Shown: positions 11,666 to 22,242 of the stretch, one piece after another
Position numbering within the stretch: position 1 is the first letter of the stretch
How the letters are laid out: each line of letters opens with the position of its first letter
Origin: Torymus aiolomorphi
Taxonomy: Eukaryota > Arthropoda > Insecta > Hymenoptera > Torymidae
Direction: 5' to 3'
NCBI GenBank assembly: GCA_036365515.1
Contig: CM070876.1
Coordinates: 93,877,300 to 93,941,299, forward strand
DNA length: 64,000 bases
The notes under the pieces: model-generated
Databases searched by the model: none
What the model saw: only the letters and a program-made list of their open reading frames with translations
Told to the model about the DNA's origin: nothing
Translations under genes and position numbers: made by a program

Positions 11666-12359
11666 TATACACGGTGACCCATTTTAATCGCTACACCCGG
11701 ATTTTTCGGATCCTAAGACAGATAGGAAAAAATGATTCAGACAAAAGTTGTAGGGGACGAAGGGGGCCAAACGATGGTCCTAACAGCTTTGACCTTGAAC
11801 TTGACCTTCAAGGTTATTTCAAGGTCAAGTGGTTTTTTTTTAATAAGAACACCTATTTTTGACCCCGGATTCGGAAAGAGCGGGAAATTTTACGTTCAAA
11901 ATCATATTGAGACATTTTTTTTCAAGGTCATTTCAAGGTCATTTCAAGGCCAAATGAAGGTCGAACTCCGAAAAATCCATTTTAAGTCGTTTTTTCCATG
12001 AGTCACAGGCTTAAGTGGTTCAAACTGATCGTAGGTTTAATAGGGAAACCCACACACCCAAAACTTTCACATCCTAGTAAACAAATATCAAACTTGCACA
12101 TCCGAACCCCATGCTCTTCATAGCCTCACATGCTAAACTGTTACACCAGACATCCCCCAGTCCCACACATCTCTACCCCATGTCTGATGTTTGTTTAACG
12201 GAAACTTCAAGATCATTAAAGCTTCTGTTGTAAATGTGTCAACCTTACGTTTAGCGCTACCCAGAAACAACGACGTGGACGTAGTAAGGATTGTTTCCTT
12301 TGGGGTGCTTGATTAAAGTGAGTCCCCTTGCCTCTCACTGTTCAGGGTGCTTGATTTAA

Positions 12360-13209
12360 GTGAGTCCCTTCGCCTCTCACTTATGTGTTTATCTAACCTC
12401 GAAGAAAATGTTCGAAATTACGACCATCGGTCTTCCAAAAAGTACATTTTTAAGAATTATGAAGGTGCTTAGATATCATGCGTATCATATTACTCTGGTC
12501 CAAGAGCTACAGTTTGCTCATTTTCAACAGCGTATTGTGTTTTGCCAATGGGCTTTACAAATGATAGAAAATGATCCAGACTTTTTTAATTTTGTTCTTT
12601 TTTCTGATGAGGCAAAATTTCAAAGTGATGGGGAATTGAATAGACATAATTGTCATTACTGGTCTGATGTTAATCCTCATTGGGTCAGAACTGTAAACCA
12701 TCAAAGACGATGGAGTATTATGGTATGGTGTGGGATTATTAATGGATGTGTGATTGGCCCTTATTTTTCGAAGAAAATGTTAATCAACACACGTACTTAA
12801 CGCTAATAAGAGATGAACTACCTGTATTGATGGAAGATGTTGACTTAGAAACGCGACGAAGAATGTGGCTCCAGCACGACGGCGCAACACCACATTTCGC
12901 TCCAATTGTCAGGACTTTTTGAATGAGCAGTATGGTAACAGATGGATTGGTCGAGGTGGTCCGGTTGAATGGCCTGCTTGCTCACCAGATCTTACATCAC
13001 CAGATTTTTACTTATGGGGGTATTTAAAAAATGCCGTTTTTGAGGAAAGGCCCACCACAAGAGTAGACATGATGGACAGAATTCGTCGAGCATGCGCTGC
13101 CATTCCAAGGCAAACTTTGCTAAACACCGTTCGCCACTTCCAAAGGCGTTTGACTATGTGCCTGGAAGCAAATGGTCGTAATTTCGAACATTTTCTTCGA
13201 GGTTAGATA
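12360..13209 (+). pseudogene. Mariner-like transposase, 5'-truncated and frameshifted
   Basis: A cut-and-paste transposase remnant of the DDE/D superfamily. FSDEA carries the first catalytic Asp (near 12607-12620), QHDGA the second (near 12873), and SPDLTSPDFYLWG the third (near 13005). Counting residues by hand across a frame change gives 41 between the second and third Asp, the DD41D pattern of the rosa/Visitor-like groups (established for those families). The N-terminal helix-turn-helix domain is missing, because the sequence before about 12430 is an inverted copy of the 3' end. The frame changes near 12768 and near 12914, so no functional product is expected. The stop, TAG, ends at about 13206, just before the tandem repeats. 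Confidence 0.85.
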
Positions 13210-13218
13210 AACACATAA

Positions 13219-13549
13219 GTGAGAGGCGAAGGGACTCACTTAAATCAAGCACCCTGAACAGTGAGAGGCAAGGGGACTCACATTAATCAAGCACCCCGAT
13301 CAGTGAGAGGCGAAGGGACTCACTTAAATCAAGCACCCTGAACAGTGAGAGGCAAGAGGACTCACTTTAATCAAGCACCCCGATCAGTGAGAGGCGAAGG
13401 GACTCACTTAAATCAAGCACCCTGAACAGTGAGAGGCAAGGGGACTCACTTTAATCAAGCACCCCGATCAGTGAGAGGCGAAGGGACTCACTTAAATCAA
13501 GCACCCTGAACAGTGAGAGGCAAGGGGACTCACTTTAATCAAGCACCCC
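13219..13549 (+). repeat. Eight 42-bp subterminal repeats of the mariner element
   Basis: Two alternating unit types share GTGAGAGGCRARGGGACTCAC and AATCAAGCACCC. Each unit holds a short GTGAG...CTCAC dyad. Two reverse-complement copies are at 12302-12380 in the left arm. The same motif forms five 40-bp repeats in the second mariner-like element (43296-43492). A role in transposase binding is inference. Confidence 0.88.
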
Positions 13550-14184
13550 AAAGGAAACAATCCTTACTACGTCCACGTCGTTGTTTCTGGGTAGCGCTAA
13601 ACGTAAGGTTGACACATTTACAACAGAAGCTTTAATGATCTTGAAGTTTCCGTTAAACAAACATCAGACATGGGGTAGAGATGTGTGGGACTGGGGGATG
13701 TCTGGTGTAACAGTTTAGCATGTGAGGCTATGAAGAGCATGGGGTTCGGATGTGCAAATTTGATATTTGTTTACTAGGATGTGAAAGTTTTGGGTGTGTG
13801 GGTTTCCCTATTAAACCTACGATCAGTTTGAACCACTTAAGCCTGTGACTCATGGAAAAAACGACTTAAAATGGATTTTTCGGAGTTCGACCTTCATTTG
13901 GCCTTGAAATGACCTTGAAATGACCTTGAAAAAAAATGTCTCAATATGATTTTGAACGTAAAATTTCCCGCTCTTTCCGAATCCGGGGTCAAAAATAGGT
14001 GTTCCTATTAAAAAAAACCACTTGACCTTGAAATAACCTTGAAGGTCAAGTTCAAGGTCAAAGCTGTTAGGACCATCGTTTGGCCCCCTTCGTCCCCTAC
14101 AACTTTTGTCTGAATCATTTTTTCCTGTCTGTCTTAGGATCCGAAAAATCCGGGTGTAGCGATTAAAATGGGTCACCGTGTATA

Positions 14185-16320
14185 ATCCACATATTATCAA
14201 AGTGGATTACATATTAACATGAATTACTAAATAAGTAAAACCTGAAGGGGTTGGCGGACCATGCCAACGAAAGGTTGCTTAGCAATAAGAAACGTACTAA
14301 AGAAATTTTTGCTTTATTAAAGCAGACTTTTTAATTAATTTAATTTTATTATTTTGTCAGAAAATGTTATCAAAATGTGAAAAATTTGTATACGAATTTA
14401 AAAAATAAAAAATGAGAATAAATATGAAATCACAAGTAAACCATACCAGAAGGGTAACAAACTGATGGAATACATCTAAAATGTGTTGATCTAAGTCAGG
14501 AGTGAAAAGTTACATCTCTGCTATCAAAGAACACTTCTTTACTTGTTTGTGATGCTAAAAAAAAAATAATATATAAAGGATGTTTTTTAAGAGACGATAA
14601 GAAACTGAAATTGAATATAAATTAGAAATTGCACTCCAGTTGTATGTAAATGACCTTCTTTGATTTTGTTCTTTGCCCCCATCAGATCAATCATACACCT
14701 TCACCATCTACATACAACTGGAGTGCAATTTATAATTTATATTCAATTTCAGTTTCTTATCATCTTTTGAAAAACATCCTTTATATATTTTTTTTTTGTA
14801 AAGAAGTGTTCTTCGATAGCAGAGATGTAACTTTTCACTCCTGACCTAGATCCACACATTTTAGATGTATTCCATCAGTTTATTACCCTTCTGGTATGGT
14901 TTACTTGTGATTTCATATTTATTCTCATTTTTCATTTTTTAAATCCGTATAAAATTTTTCACATTTTGATAACATTTTCAGACAAAATAATAAAATTAAA
15001 TTAATTAAAAAGTATGCTTTAATAAAGCAAAAATTTCTTTAGTACGTTTCTTATTGTTAAACAACCTTTCGTTAGCATGGTCCGCCAACCCCTTCAGGCT
15101 TTACTTATTTAGTAATTCATGTGTTAATATGTAATCCACTTTGACGATATGAATTGCTTAACAATAAGAAATCACCTTTGATTTCATTCTTTGCCTCCGT
15201 CAGATCAATCATACAACTTTACCATTTACATACAACTGAAATGTTTATACTCACTCGAATCTGATCGAATTAGCCCTGTATTACTTATTTTACTTACGTT
15301 TCGACAGTTTGGGTGTAACTGGTTTACTTTAATGATATTTTCTTTAATATTTCTGTATTTTTTTCTATTTTTTACTTTTTATACGAATTTAAAAAATAAA
15401 AAATGAGAATAAATATGAAATCACAAGTAAACCATACCAGAAGGGTAACAAACTGATGGAATACATCTAAAATGTGTTGACCTAAGTCAGGAGTGAAAAG
15501 TTACATCTCTGCTATCAAAGAACACTTCTTTACTTGTTTGTGATGCTAAAAAAAAAATAATATATAAAGGATGTTTTTTAAGAGACGATAAGAAACTGAA
15601 ATTGAATATAAATTAGAAATTGCACTCCAGTTGTATGTAAATGACCTTCTTTGATTTTGTTCTTTGCCTTCGTCAGATCAATCGTACATCTTCACCATTT
15701 ACATAAAACTGGAGTGCAATTTCTAATTTATATTCAATTTCAGTTTCTTATCGTCTCTTAAAAAACATCCTTTATATATTATTATTTTAGCATCAGAAAC
15801 AAGTAAAGAAGTGTTCTTCGATAGCAGAGATGTAACTTTTCACTCCTGACTTAGATCCACACATTTTAAATGTATTACATCAGTTTGTTACCCTTCTGGT
15901 CTAGTTTACTTGTGATTTAATATTTATTCTCATTTTTTATTTTTTAAATTCGTATACAAATTTTTCACATTTTGATAACAACATTTTCAGATAAAATAAT
16001 AAACTTAAATAATTAAAAAGTCTGCTTTAAATAAAGAAATTTTTCTTTTAATAAAGAAAAAATTTCTTTATTACGTCTGTTGTACACTTTGTTCAAAATT
16101 CATAATTCAATATTTGTACTTATCTATTGAATTTAAAACATTTTTAATTTTTTTTTTCTTTGTTAAATTCAATAGATAAGTACAAATATTCAATTATGAA
16201 TTTACAACAAACGTACTAAAGAAATTTTTGCTTTATTAAAGAAAGCAGACTTCTTAATTAATTTAAGTTTATTACTTTATCTGAAAATATTGTTAAATAT
16301 GAAAAAATTTTATACGAATT
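14185..16320. repeat. Chain of AT-rich palindromes
   Basis: The block 14197-14670 is mirrored by 14670-15150. A smaller palindrome (GAAATTGCACTCCAGTTGTA and its complement) occurs at 14605-14760 and again at 15595-15750. Another (ATTCAATAGATAAGTACAAA and its complement) occupies 16071-16220. The same modules recur at 22243-23190. No coding frame is convincing; the 14650-14844 and 15191-15406 ORFs are chance. It may be an old non-autonomous foldback element; the termini are not resolved. Confidence 0.7.
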
Positions 16321-16547
16321 TATCACTAAAAAGTTCTGTTTGTTGAGGTCTACAACTTTTGTATGCGATATTTCTGTGTTAAATCAAATCCTACAAACTG
16401 ATAGGTGAAAATCGATTATTTGAGATGTATTTAAGCGTTAATAATCGTTTTTATAGGTTTAGATCAACAGGAATTGAATAAAAGTTTAAAATTAAAGTTA
16501 AGTTAAAAGTTAAAGTTAATAGTTATAACCGGTATTTGTGAAAAAAA

Positions 16548-17283
16548 AGAAAATAACTAAATTTAAATTTAAAATTATCAAATGAGAAGTAAATTTTCAT
16601 TTATATTTTAGAAGTATAAAATATCGTACTCACAATATTTTACGTGAAAAATGTATAAATAAAAACAAAAAATCTGTGCAAATAAAAAATGAAACGTTAC
16701 CTTAAAAAAAAATGCTACGTTGATGCCAAAAAGGAAATTGTGCAACTCCGCTGGTGCAACTCCGCTGGTGCAAGTCAGCTGATGCAACTCCGCTGGTGCA
16801 ACTCCGCTGGTGCAACTTTATATAACTTAATATAAAGAAAAAAACTATAAAAAAATTATGGAAAAACACTAAATGATTAATAAAAATTGAATGAACGAAG
16901 GTGGGGACGTCTTAACACGACGGCAAATTCAATACGAATGAGCATCGGTATCTGTTCGCGAAAAAACGACGATCGCAGTCGATCGATACTAATTAGCCGA
17001 GTAGAAACAATAAATTTAAAACAAAAAACATTACAACATATATGGTATCTCGAACTTGCGAGATTACTCGAACAGTTTGATAAATATATTGACATTAATT
17101 ATATGAAACGTTCGAAATTAACAATAACCTTATAATCAATTTTCTCATAGTAATAAGAATTGAAAATATAAAAGGTAAAATATTATATTATATTGTGAGT
17201 ACGATATTTTATACTTCAAAAATAGAAGTGAAAATTTACTTTTCATTTGAGAATTTCAAATTAAAATTTAGTTATTTTGTTTT
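16548..17283. repeat. Inverted-repeat element with a 14-bp minisatellite inside
   Basis: The arms, about 100 bp each, pair between 16550-16650 and 17172-17280 (for example AATATCGTACTCACAATATT-like on one side and its complement on the other). Inside are five units of CAACTCCGCTGGTG (16741-16816) and an 82-codon ORF at 16887-17135 (+) with no match I recognise; the ORF is more GC-rich than its surroundings. It may be a MITE that has captured foreign sequence. Confidence 0.55.
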
Positions 17284-17324
17284 AGTTGAAAAAAAATAAA
17301 TTTTAGTTATTTTATTCTTTCATT

Positions 17325-17561
17325 TTGAATATATATATATATGAAACGCTAGTAATGCAGACACTTTCCGGAACTGAAATACACTTATGCAGACAGAGAC
17401 CGACTTATGCGGACGTCAGCATAAATAGAGAGATTATTTCTTTAGTCACGCAAGACTTGTGCGGACACTTGTATAAACGGTATTACACTTGTGCAGACGG
17501 GTCACGTGGTCTTATACATTGCTGTCAGTATAAGTCGAAGTTCATATGATTATATATATAT
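17325..17561 (+). repeat. TA-flanked dispersed repeat, copy 2 (divergent)
   Basis: Bounded by TA runs (17327-17342 and 17549-17561). It shares the core ATTATTTCTTTAGTCAC with copies 1 and 3, and has several TTATGCAGAC-like internal repeats. The rest has diverged. Confidence 0.45.
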
Positions 17562-18718
17562 TGTAACGGGGTAGGTTTTCCCCTCAGTGCCGCAAATCTC
17601 CGAAGCGGAATTGCCGATGAACGGCGCAATGATTGACAGGCGCGAGCACTGGCTCGTGCCAACCCTCGGTGAAATCTCCTTACTCTCGCCGGCGTGCCAT
17701 CGCTCGCCGTCGGCTGCCTTCGTCGGCAGCCGCACCTACCAGCGTTACAACGCGCGACTTCGCTGTCGCGCTGTCTCTCTCGTGCGTGCTTCCTCGGCTG
17801 CTCAGATACACGCGAGTATTGCGTACTCGCGCTCGCGGAGGCCGGTGGTATTCTATACCGCCGCGCCACCGACGTGGAAAAGGAAAGGGAATGCGCGCCA
17901 AATAATAGGCAGACTCGAAACTAAAAGAAGACTGTAACTTTATTGCCCCGCGGGCTTAATAAGTTTTATACACGCGGCGCGTATCCTTTACACGCGCCGA
18001 TACGGGTGGTGCGCCCGCGCACACTATGTACGTGTGCGCGCGATCGCACACACGTACCCTGATAAGCGGCTCGCACCGACGTTGGTCGATCGCCGCGTGC
18101 GATCGACACACACGCGCGCATCGGTGAGCCTCGCTCGCTCGTCCGCGTCTCACTCTCCAGACGCTCGTCGTCCGCGGGGAGAGCGCGCTAGCGCCTGGCC
18201 AGGACTTACCTCGCGAAGACTCGACTGATGCAGGGAGTCAGGCCAAGTGGTGCCGGAAGCCTCGCGCGTCGTATCTCTCTCTCTCTCTCGCTCCTACGCG
18301 AGCAGTCCGGCGGTCGCAGAGGAACGGCCGGTGTCTCTCTTCCTCTCACTCGGCCGCGGTAGCTGCTGACGGCGTCTCTCTCTCCCTGCTTCTCAGCTAC
18401 GCTGCTGCTGCGCCGCTCTCTCTCGCACTCACTCTCTCGAACTGCGCTTCGCTGCACTCGCGTGCACTATCTCGCACTTTTCTCTCTCTCTCTCAGTGCG
18501 GGCTATTGCTCGCGGCGATGGCCGAAACGATACTACCTGCCTGCTTCTTCGTCGGCACGCGCAATCATCTCTCGGCCTTGCCCTTCGCGCAAGGTTGAGA
18601 GATGTTTACCTTTTCCGTGTTTGCGCGTGCCGTCGCAGTGTGCTGAGACTCGCCTCGTGTCTCGTTCGCGCACACCGATACACGCACACGCGCGCACGTA
18701 CACGCGCAGGCCGTTACA
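17562..18718 (-). mobile_element. Solo LTR (1157 bp)
   Basis: The segment starts TGTAACGG and ends CCGTTACA, an 8-bp inverted terminus, and is flanked by ATAT on both sides (weak evidence, since the target is a TA run). It is far more GC-rich than its neighbours. In minus orientation it has a TATAAAA near 17972 and an AATAAA about 30 bp further on, as in a promoter/poly(A) part of an LTR. No internal region accompanies it, so it is a solo LTR. The many ORFs of 60-144 codons across it are GC-driven artefacts. Confidence 0.8.
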
Positions 18719-18745
18719 ATATATATATATATATATAATTTTTAG

Positions 18746-18895
18746 AGTTGAATTGGGAAATCAATTGGCCAAAGCCATTGATGCTGAACTGAACAATGCT
18801 GGCAAGATACTGCACATGACTCATTTACAAATGAATTTGGGAAATGAAGTTAGAATAATAGATAGATCTATGGGATTCATCAGCAGTTCCAATTG
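18746..18895 (+). pseudogene. Pgi: Last-exon fragment of phosphoglucose isomerase, copy A
   Basis: After an acceptor-like TTTTTAG, the frame reads VELGNQLAKAIDAELNNAG, the C-terminal segment of glucose-6-phosphate isomerase, which normally follows a split Gly codon at this exon border. The following residues drift away from the family and the frame ends at TGA near 18893. The (TA)n plus solo LTR lie directly upstream, so the preceding exon is missing. Copy B at 19565-19790 contains this exon and the one before it. It is a non-functional fragment. The identification is from recognised family sequence and is strong for both copies together. Confidence 0.78.
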
Positions 18896-19564
18896 ATAAT
18901 TTCATTATTATCAGGAATTCTTCTACAATGCTCTAACAGACTTCTTCAGAAATCAGGCTTGCATTTGCACTTTTCTGTTTGTTACTCCCTTGCCCTTTTC
19001 ATTCGTGTAAATTAATTAAATTTTTAATTCGTATAATTGCAGATGCTGTAAACTGGCGGTGATATTGCTTATGAAATGTAGTTTATGCAGATCATCAAAA
19101 TTAGAAAATTGATTTCAAATTTTAATTCAAGTATCTATTATAGGTAGTGATGAGAGAATTTTAGACTAATATATATATTATTAATTAATAAAATAGTATA
19201 CATGATAAAAACATTTACCTGTAAATGAAAACAGTAGTTGCAGCACCTTAGAATGTTATCGCTACAGCAGTGAATGCAGAATTGTTTGATGGTGAAACTT
19301 GATCTTCCTTCTGTGCTTCTGTATCCGTCTGTTTATATAAACTTTCTCACAGTAATAATAGTTCATAATATAGAATTTATTAGTAAGACTATAAATACTA
19401 TTAGATATACTATTAGACCTATTATATTAATTGTATTGTGGTAAAGAAAGTTTCTCCATTAACTTTTGAAGCTTTAATTGGTTCGTATTTTTTATATAAA
19501 AAAAGCAAAATTATATGAAACATTATTCAATTAATTTATAAACTTAACTATTTTATATTTTTAG

Positions 19565-19790
19565 CTATTTACGAACACAAAATCTTTGTGCACGGAATAA
19601 TCTGGGGCATAAACTGTTTTGATCAATGGGAAATGTATATCATAAAAAATTTATTTAAATTATTATTTCTTTGACTGATTATAACTATATAAGTAAAAAT
19701 TATAATGTTAACTTATTTGTTAAGTTGATTTGAGCAAGCAATTGCCAAAAAGCCATTGAGCTTGAATTGAACAATGCTGACAAGTAGCTT
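19565..19790 (+). pseudogene. Pgi: Phosphoglucose isomerase fragment, copy B (two exons)
   Basis: After TTTTTAG, the frame reads [21 protein letters not shown], a hallmark of the GPI C-terminal domain. An intron-like stretch of about 90 bp follows, and then VDLSKQLPKSH, the start of the last exon, which loses its frame within some 12 codons. The intron is retained, so this is a genomic fragment and not a processed retrocopy. Sequence downstream (19790-20090) resembles that downstream of copy A (18896-19130), so the two are overlapping duplicates of one ancestral segment. Confidence 0.82.
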
Positions 19791-20320
19791 ACCACTTAAT
19801 CATTTACAAATAAACTGATTGCTTAGAACAATGCTCAAAGTACTATTATACTCATTTTGATAGCATAATGAATGAAGTTCAGCAAATACTTAGATCTACA
19901 GGGTTCATCATAAATTCCAAGAGATATTTTTATTATCATCAGTTTTGTTAGTATCAATAATACTTTGTAATTAATTACTCCCTTACATGCCATTCTTAAT
20001 TAGTGTTAAATTTGCACTTGCAGTTAGTTGATGGTTATATTGATTCTGAGACGTAGTTTATGCAGATCATAAACATTGTAATTTTAATTTGAAAATTGAA
20101 TCCCAACTAAAAGATCTCAGGTGAGATCTCAGGTGACTTCTCAGGTGAGATCTCATGTTATTTCTTGCGTCAATTTCTAACCTGAGATTATTGGAATTAT
20201 TTCAGTATTGCAAAACGCCTGTTAGGATGTTTAACCTCCTAGATGAACACAAAAATCCTGAGATATCAGGTGAGATTGCATGTAAAAAAAGAACGATACT
20301 TAATAATGCTTTTTTTTTAG

Positions 20321-20397
20321 GTACACTTCCTGGTACAGCTGTAGCCGATGAATTGGTTGTGTCGATTACATGTAAGTGTACACCAGAAGTTGTTTAA
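20321..20397 (+). pseudogene. Cbp80: Cap-binding protein 80 exon fragment, copy 1
   Basis: After a T-rich tract ending in AG at 20320, the frame reads TLPGTAVADELVVSI and then a short CKCTPE segment before TAA. This matches the region of the nuclear cap-binding complex large subunit (NCBP1/CBP80) preceding its third helical domain. A longer copy with the same 5' flank is at 21884. The repeated unit includes about 35 bp of intron. Only one partial exon is present. Confidence 0.7.
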
Positions 20398-20618
20398 TCT
20401 TAATCTTAAATGTCTGGTCAAAAGTAGATATTTGTAGTTTGTCTAAAAGTGGAGCTTCGAAGCATAGTTTATAACGCCCGCTGAGAGAAACCCCAACACC
20501 TTTTATGATCTATTGCTACTCAAGTATACACTGACATTGGAATAAAAGATTAACATTATCTTATCTTTATTTAAATCTCCTTTGAAACTTTGACTACAAG
20601 TTACAAAAAGTCTTCACA

Positions 20619-21840
20619 ATGTTTGACAAAAAGAAGAAAAAACCTGAAATCTCAACTCCAACAAATTTTGAGTATAGGGTGCATACTGGCTTTTACAATC
20701 GAGAAAGAAAGCTTTTTGGTTTACCATTACAATGGGCTTCCATTGTTTGGAACAATCAGATTCTAAAGTCTACCAATAGGCCTCTGCCATTGGTTGACCC
20801 AAGTGAAATCGCACCCACAGAAATTTTGGATTTGAAAACCATAGTGCGTGGTCACAATGATGCAAAAATCAATAAATAAATTATGGGGGAAAAAACACAT
20901 GGAAAGCAATTTGCCAATAATGAGTAGTGTTGCAAGGTCTAACTCTTTGAGATCTTACAGTCCTCCAAGAGTAAGAAGGGATTACAAGAATAACACAAAT
21001 TTGCTTCCATTCGTCCCAGAAGGTTAGAAAATTGTAACAAATCCAACACCAACACAAATGTACTCTACAACAAGCCTCATGGATACTAATGACTATGCGG
21101 ACAAAATGAGGCAAAACTCATCAAGTGTTGGACCAATGCCAAACCCAGGTAACAGCATGATACCGAATCTGCAAAACCTGAGTCCTTATTCACAAACCAA
21201 CTCACCGGTGAAATATGAGTTGGTGAGATGGTGAGTTGAGGAGTTGGGAGAATACTACTATCGCTGGTAAGTAGTATATGGGTAGTATTCTCTCAACTCA
21301 TCATCTCATCAACTCATTTCTCACAAGTGAGTTGGCTTTGTAATAAGGGCCCAGAACACCAACATGCAGTACTCGACAAACTTGCCACACATTAGTACAA
21401 ATGCGCACAATCTATCAATGAACTTTCAGAATCAAAGTCAAATTCCAAGCATGCAAAGTTCAACTTGTAATACTAATATCCGTCAGGTACAAGATTGTGG
21501 TTTGAAAAGAATGAACCATCAATACGAATACCTTCGACGGCTGCTCAGTACAATATGGCAATATGCAACCCAAGTCCTGCGAGGAATGAAGAAATCCTGC
21601 GAGGGCAATGGCGCAGCAGCAGCTAAACATGATGATGCATAACCAGCAAGCCAAAGTATCGCCAGTTGGTTCAAAATAGCCTCCAAACGACATTCGAATC
21701 AGCTCAGCTCACATAAAGTTATCAAACACGCCCAGAACTACCCACCAATGGAAAATCCCAACTTCCATATGCACTTCCAGAAACCCATCGAGAGCTCGCA
21801 GTCCATGCACAATCTGTCAAAGGCAGATGGCTTTGAAATA
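20619..21840 (+). pseudogene. mbt: mbt/PAK4-like kinase, regulatory-exon fragment
   Basis: The first 86 codons include a degraded Rac/Cdc42-binding (CRIB) motif, ISTPTNFEYRVHTGF followed by GLPLQWASIV, in which the usual His and Asp positions are changed to Tyr. Then come KTIVRG and, in another frame, SVARSNSLRSYSPPRVRRD, a group-II PAK (PAK4/mushroom bodies tiny) signature. The Asn/Ser/Gln-rich linker continues in pieces to about 21840. Breaks seen: stops near 20877 and 21027, several frame changes, and a MITE at 21183-21349. The kinase domain is absent. Sequence upstream (20400-20618) may be its 5' leader. It lies between the two Cbp80 exon copies. Confidence 0.85.
21183..21349. mobile_element. 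Small MITE inserted in the mbt fragment
   Basis: CCTTATTCACAAACCAACTC on the left is matched by the complement of GTGAGTTGGCTTTGTAATAAGG on the right, and the arms continue (GTGAGATGGTGAGTTGAG against CTCAACTCATCATCTCA) to a centre near 21262. It splits the PAK-type linker sequence. Confidence 0.8.
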
Positions 21841-21883
21841 TAAAAGAAAAAACAACAATACTTAATATTGCTTTTGCTTTTAG

Positions 21884-22240
21884 GTACACTTCCTGGTACA
21901 GCTGTAGTCGATGAATTGGTTGTGTCGATTAGACGTAAGTGACTAGAAGAAGCTTTAAATATTTTAAATACATTAACAGGACCAGTAGAAAATGAGAAAA
22001 CTTTTTCTTACAACCCTCTAATGATTGATGTATTTCTACAGATCTTAATAAATTTGGGCTCAAAAAGTTTTAGTCATAACTTTACAACTATTTGAAAATT
22101 TCATAATGTTTTTAAGAGATACTTTTTAAAATAATATATTTCTATTTTACTTTTATTTATATTATCATGACATCCTTGTTTTTAGGTTCTTCCTGAAACT
22201 GAAAAAGCACAAACATCGACTTCAACAATTTTTTCTTATA
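21884..22240 (+). pseudogene. Cbp80: Cap-binding protein 80 fragment, copy 2 (two exons)
   Basis: Exon one (21884-22115) begins TLPGTAVVDELVVSI and runs through FSYNPLMIDVFLQ and LGSKSFSHNFTTI to KFHNVF, characteristic of NCBP1. In-frame stops lie near 21941 (TGA) and 22091 (TGA), and the donor site after AAG is lost. After a 70-bp intron and an acceptor TTTTTAG, a second exon (22186-22240) reads VLPETEKAQ and ends at a donor-like GTAAG. Introns are retained, so it is a broken genomic piece. The palindromic repeat family starts immediately at its right end. Confidence 0.87.
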
Positions 22241-22242
22241 GT

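Larger units (their letters stand above)
11668..14182 (+). mobile_element. Mariner-like element (DD41D group) with very long inverted ends
   Basis: The ends are TACACGGTGACCC and its complement, flanked by TA on both sides. The arms pair for about 760 bp (11668-12430 with 13170-14182). The right arm is longer because it has eight copies of a 42-bp repeat where the left has two. The left arm includes an inverted copy of the last codons of the transposase, showing that the 5' part of the gene was replaced. The element lies inside the palindromic AT-rich repeat, whose two halves resume exactly at the TA sites. Confidence 0.9.

Noticed and set aside
13219..13549. Regular repeats resembling a CRISPR array
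   Set aside because: Units are contiguous with no unique spacers, lie inside a eukaryotic transposon, and recur in its other arm.
17525..18896. Overlapping ORFs on both strands
   Set aside because: They fall in a GC-rich solo LTR with TGTAACGG/CCGTTACA ends. Only the last part (from 18746) has a family match, to Pgi.
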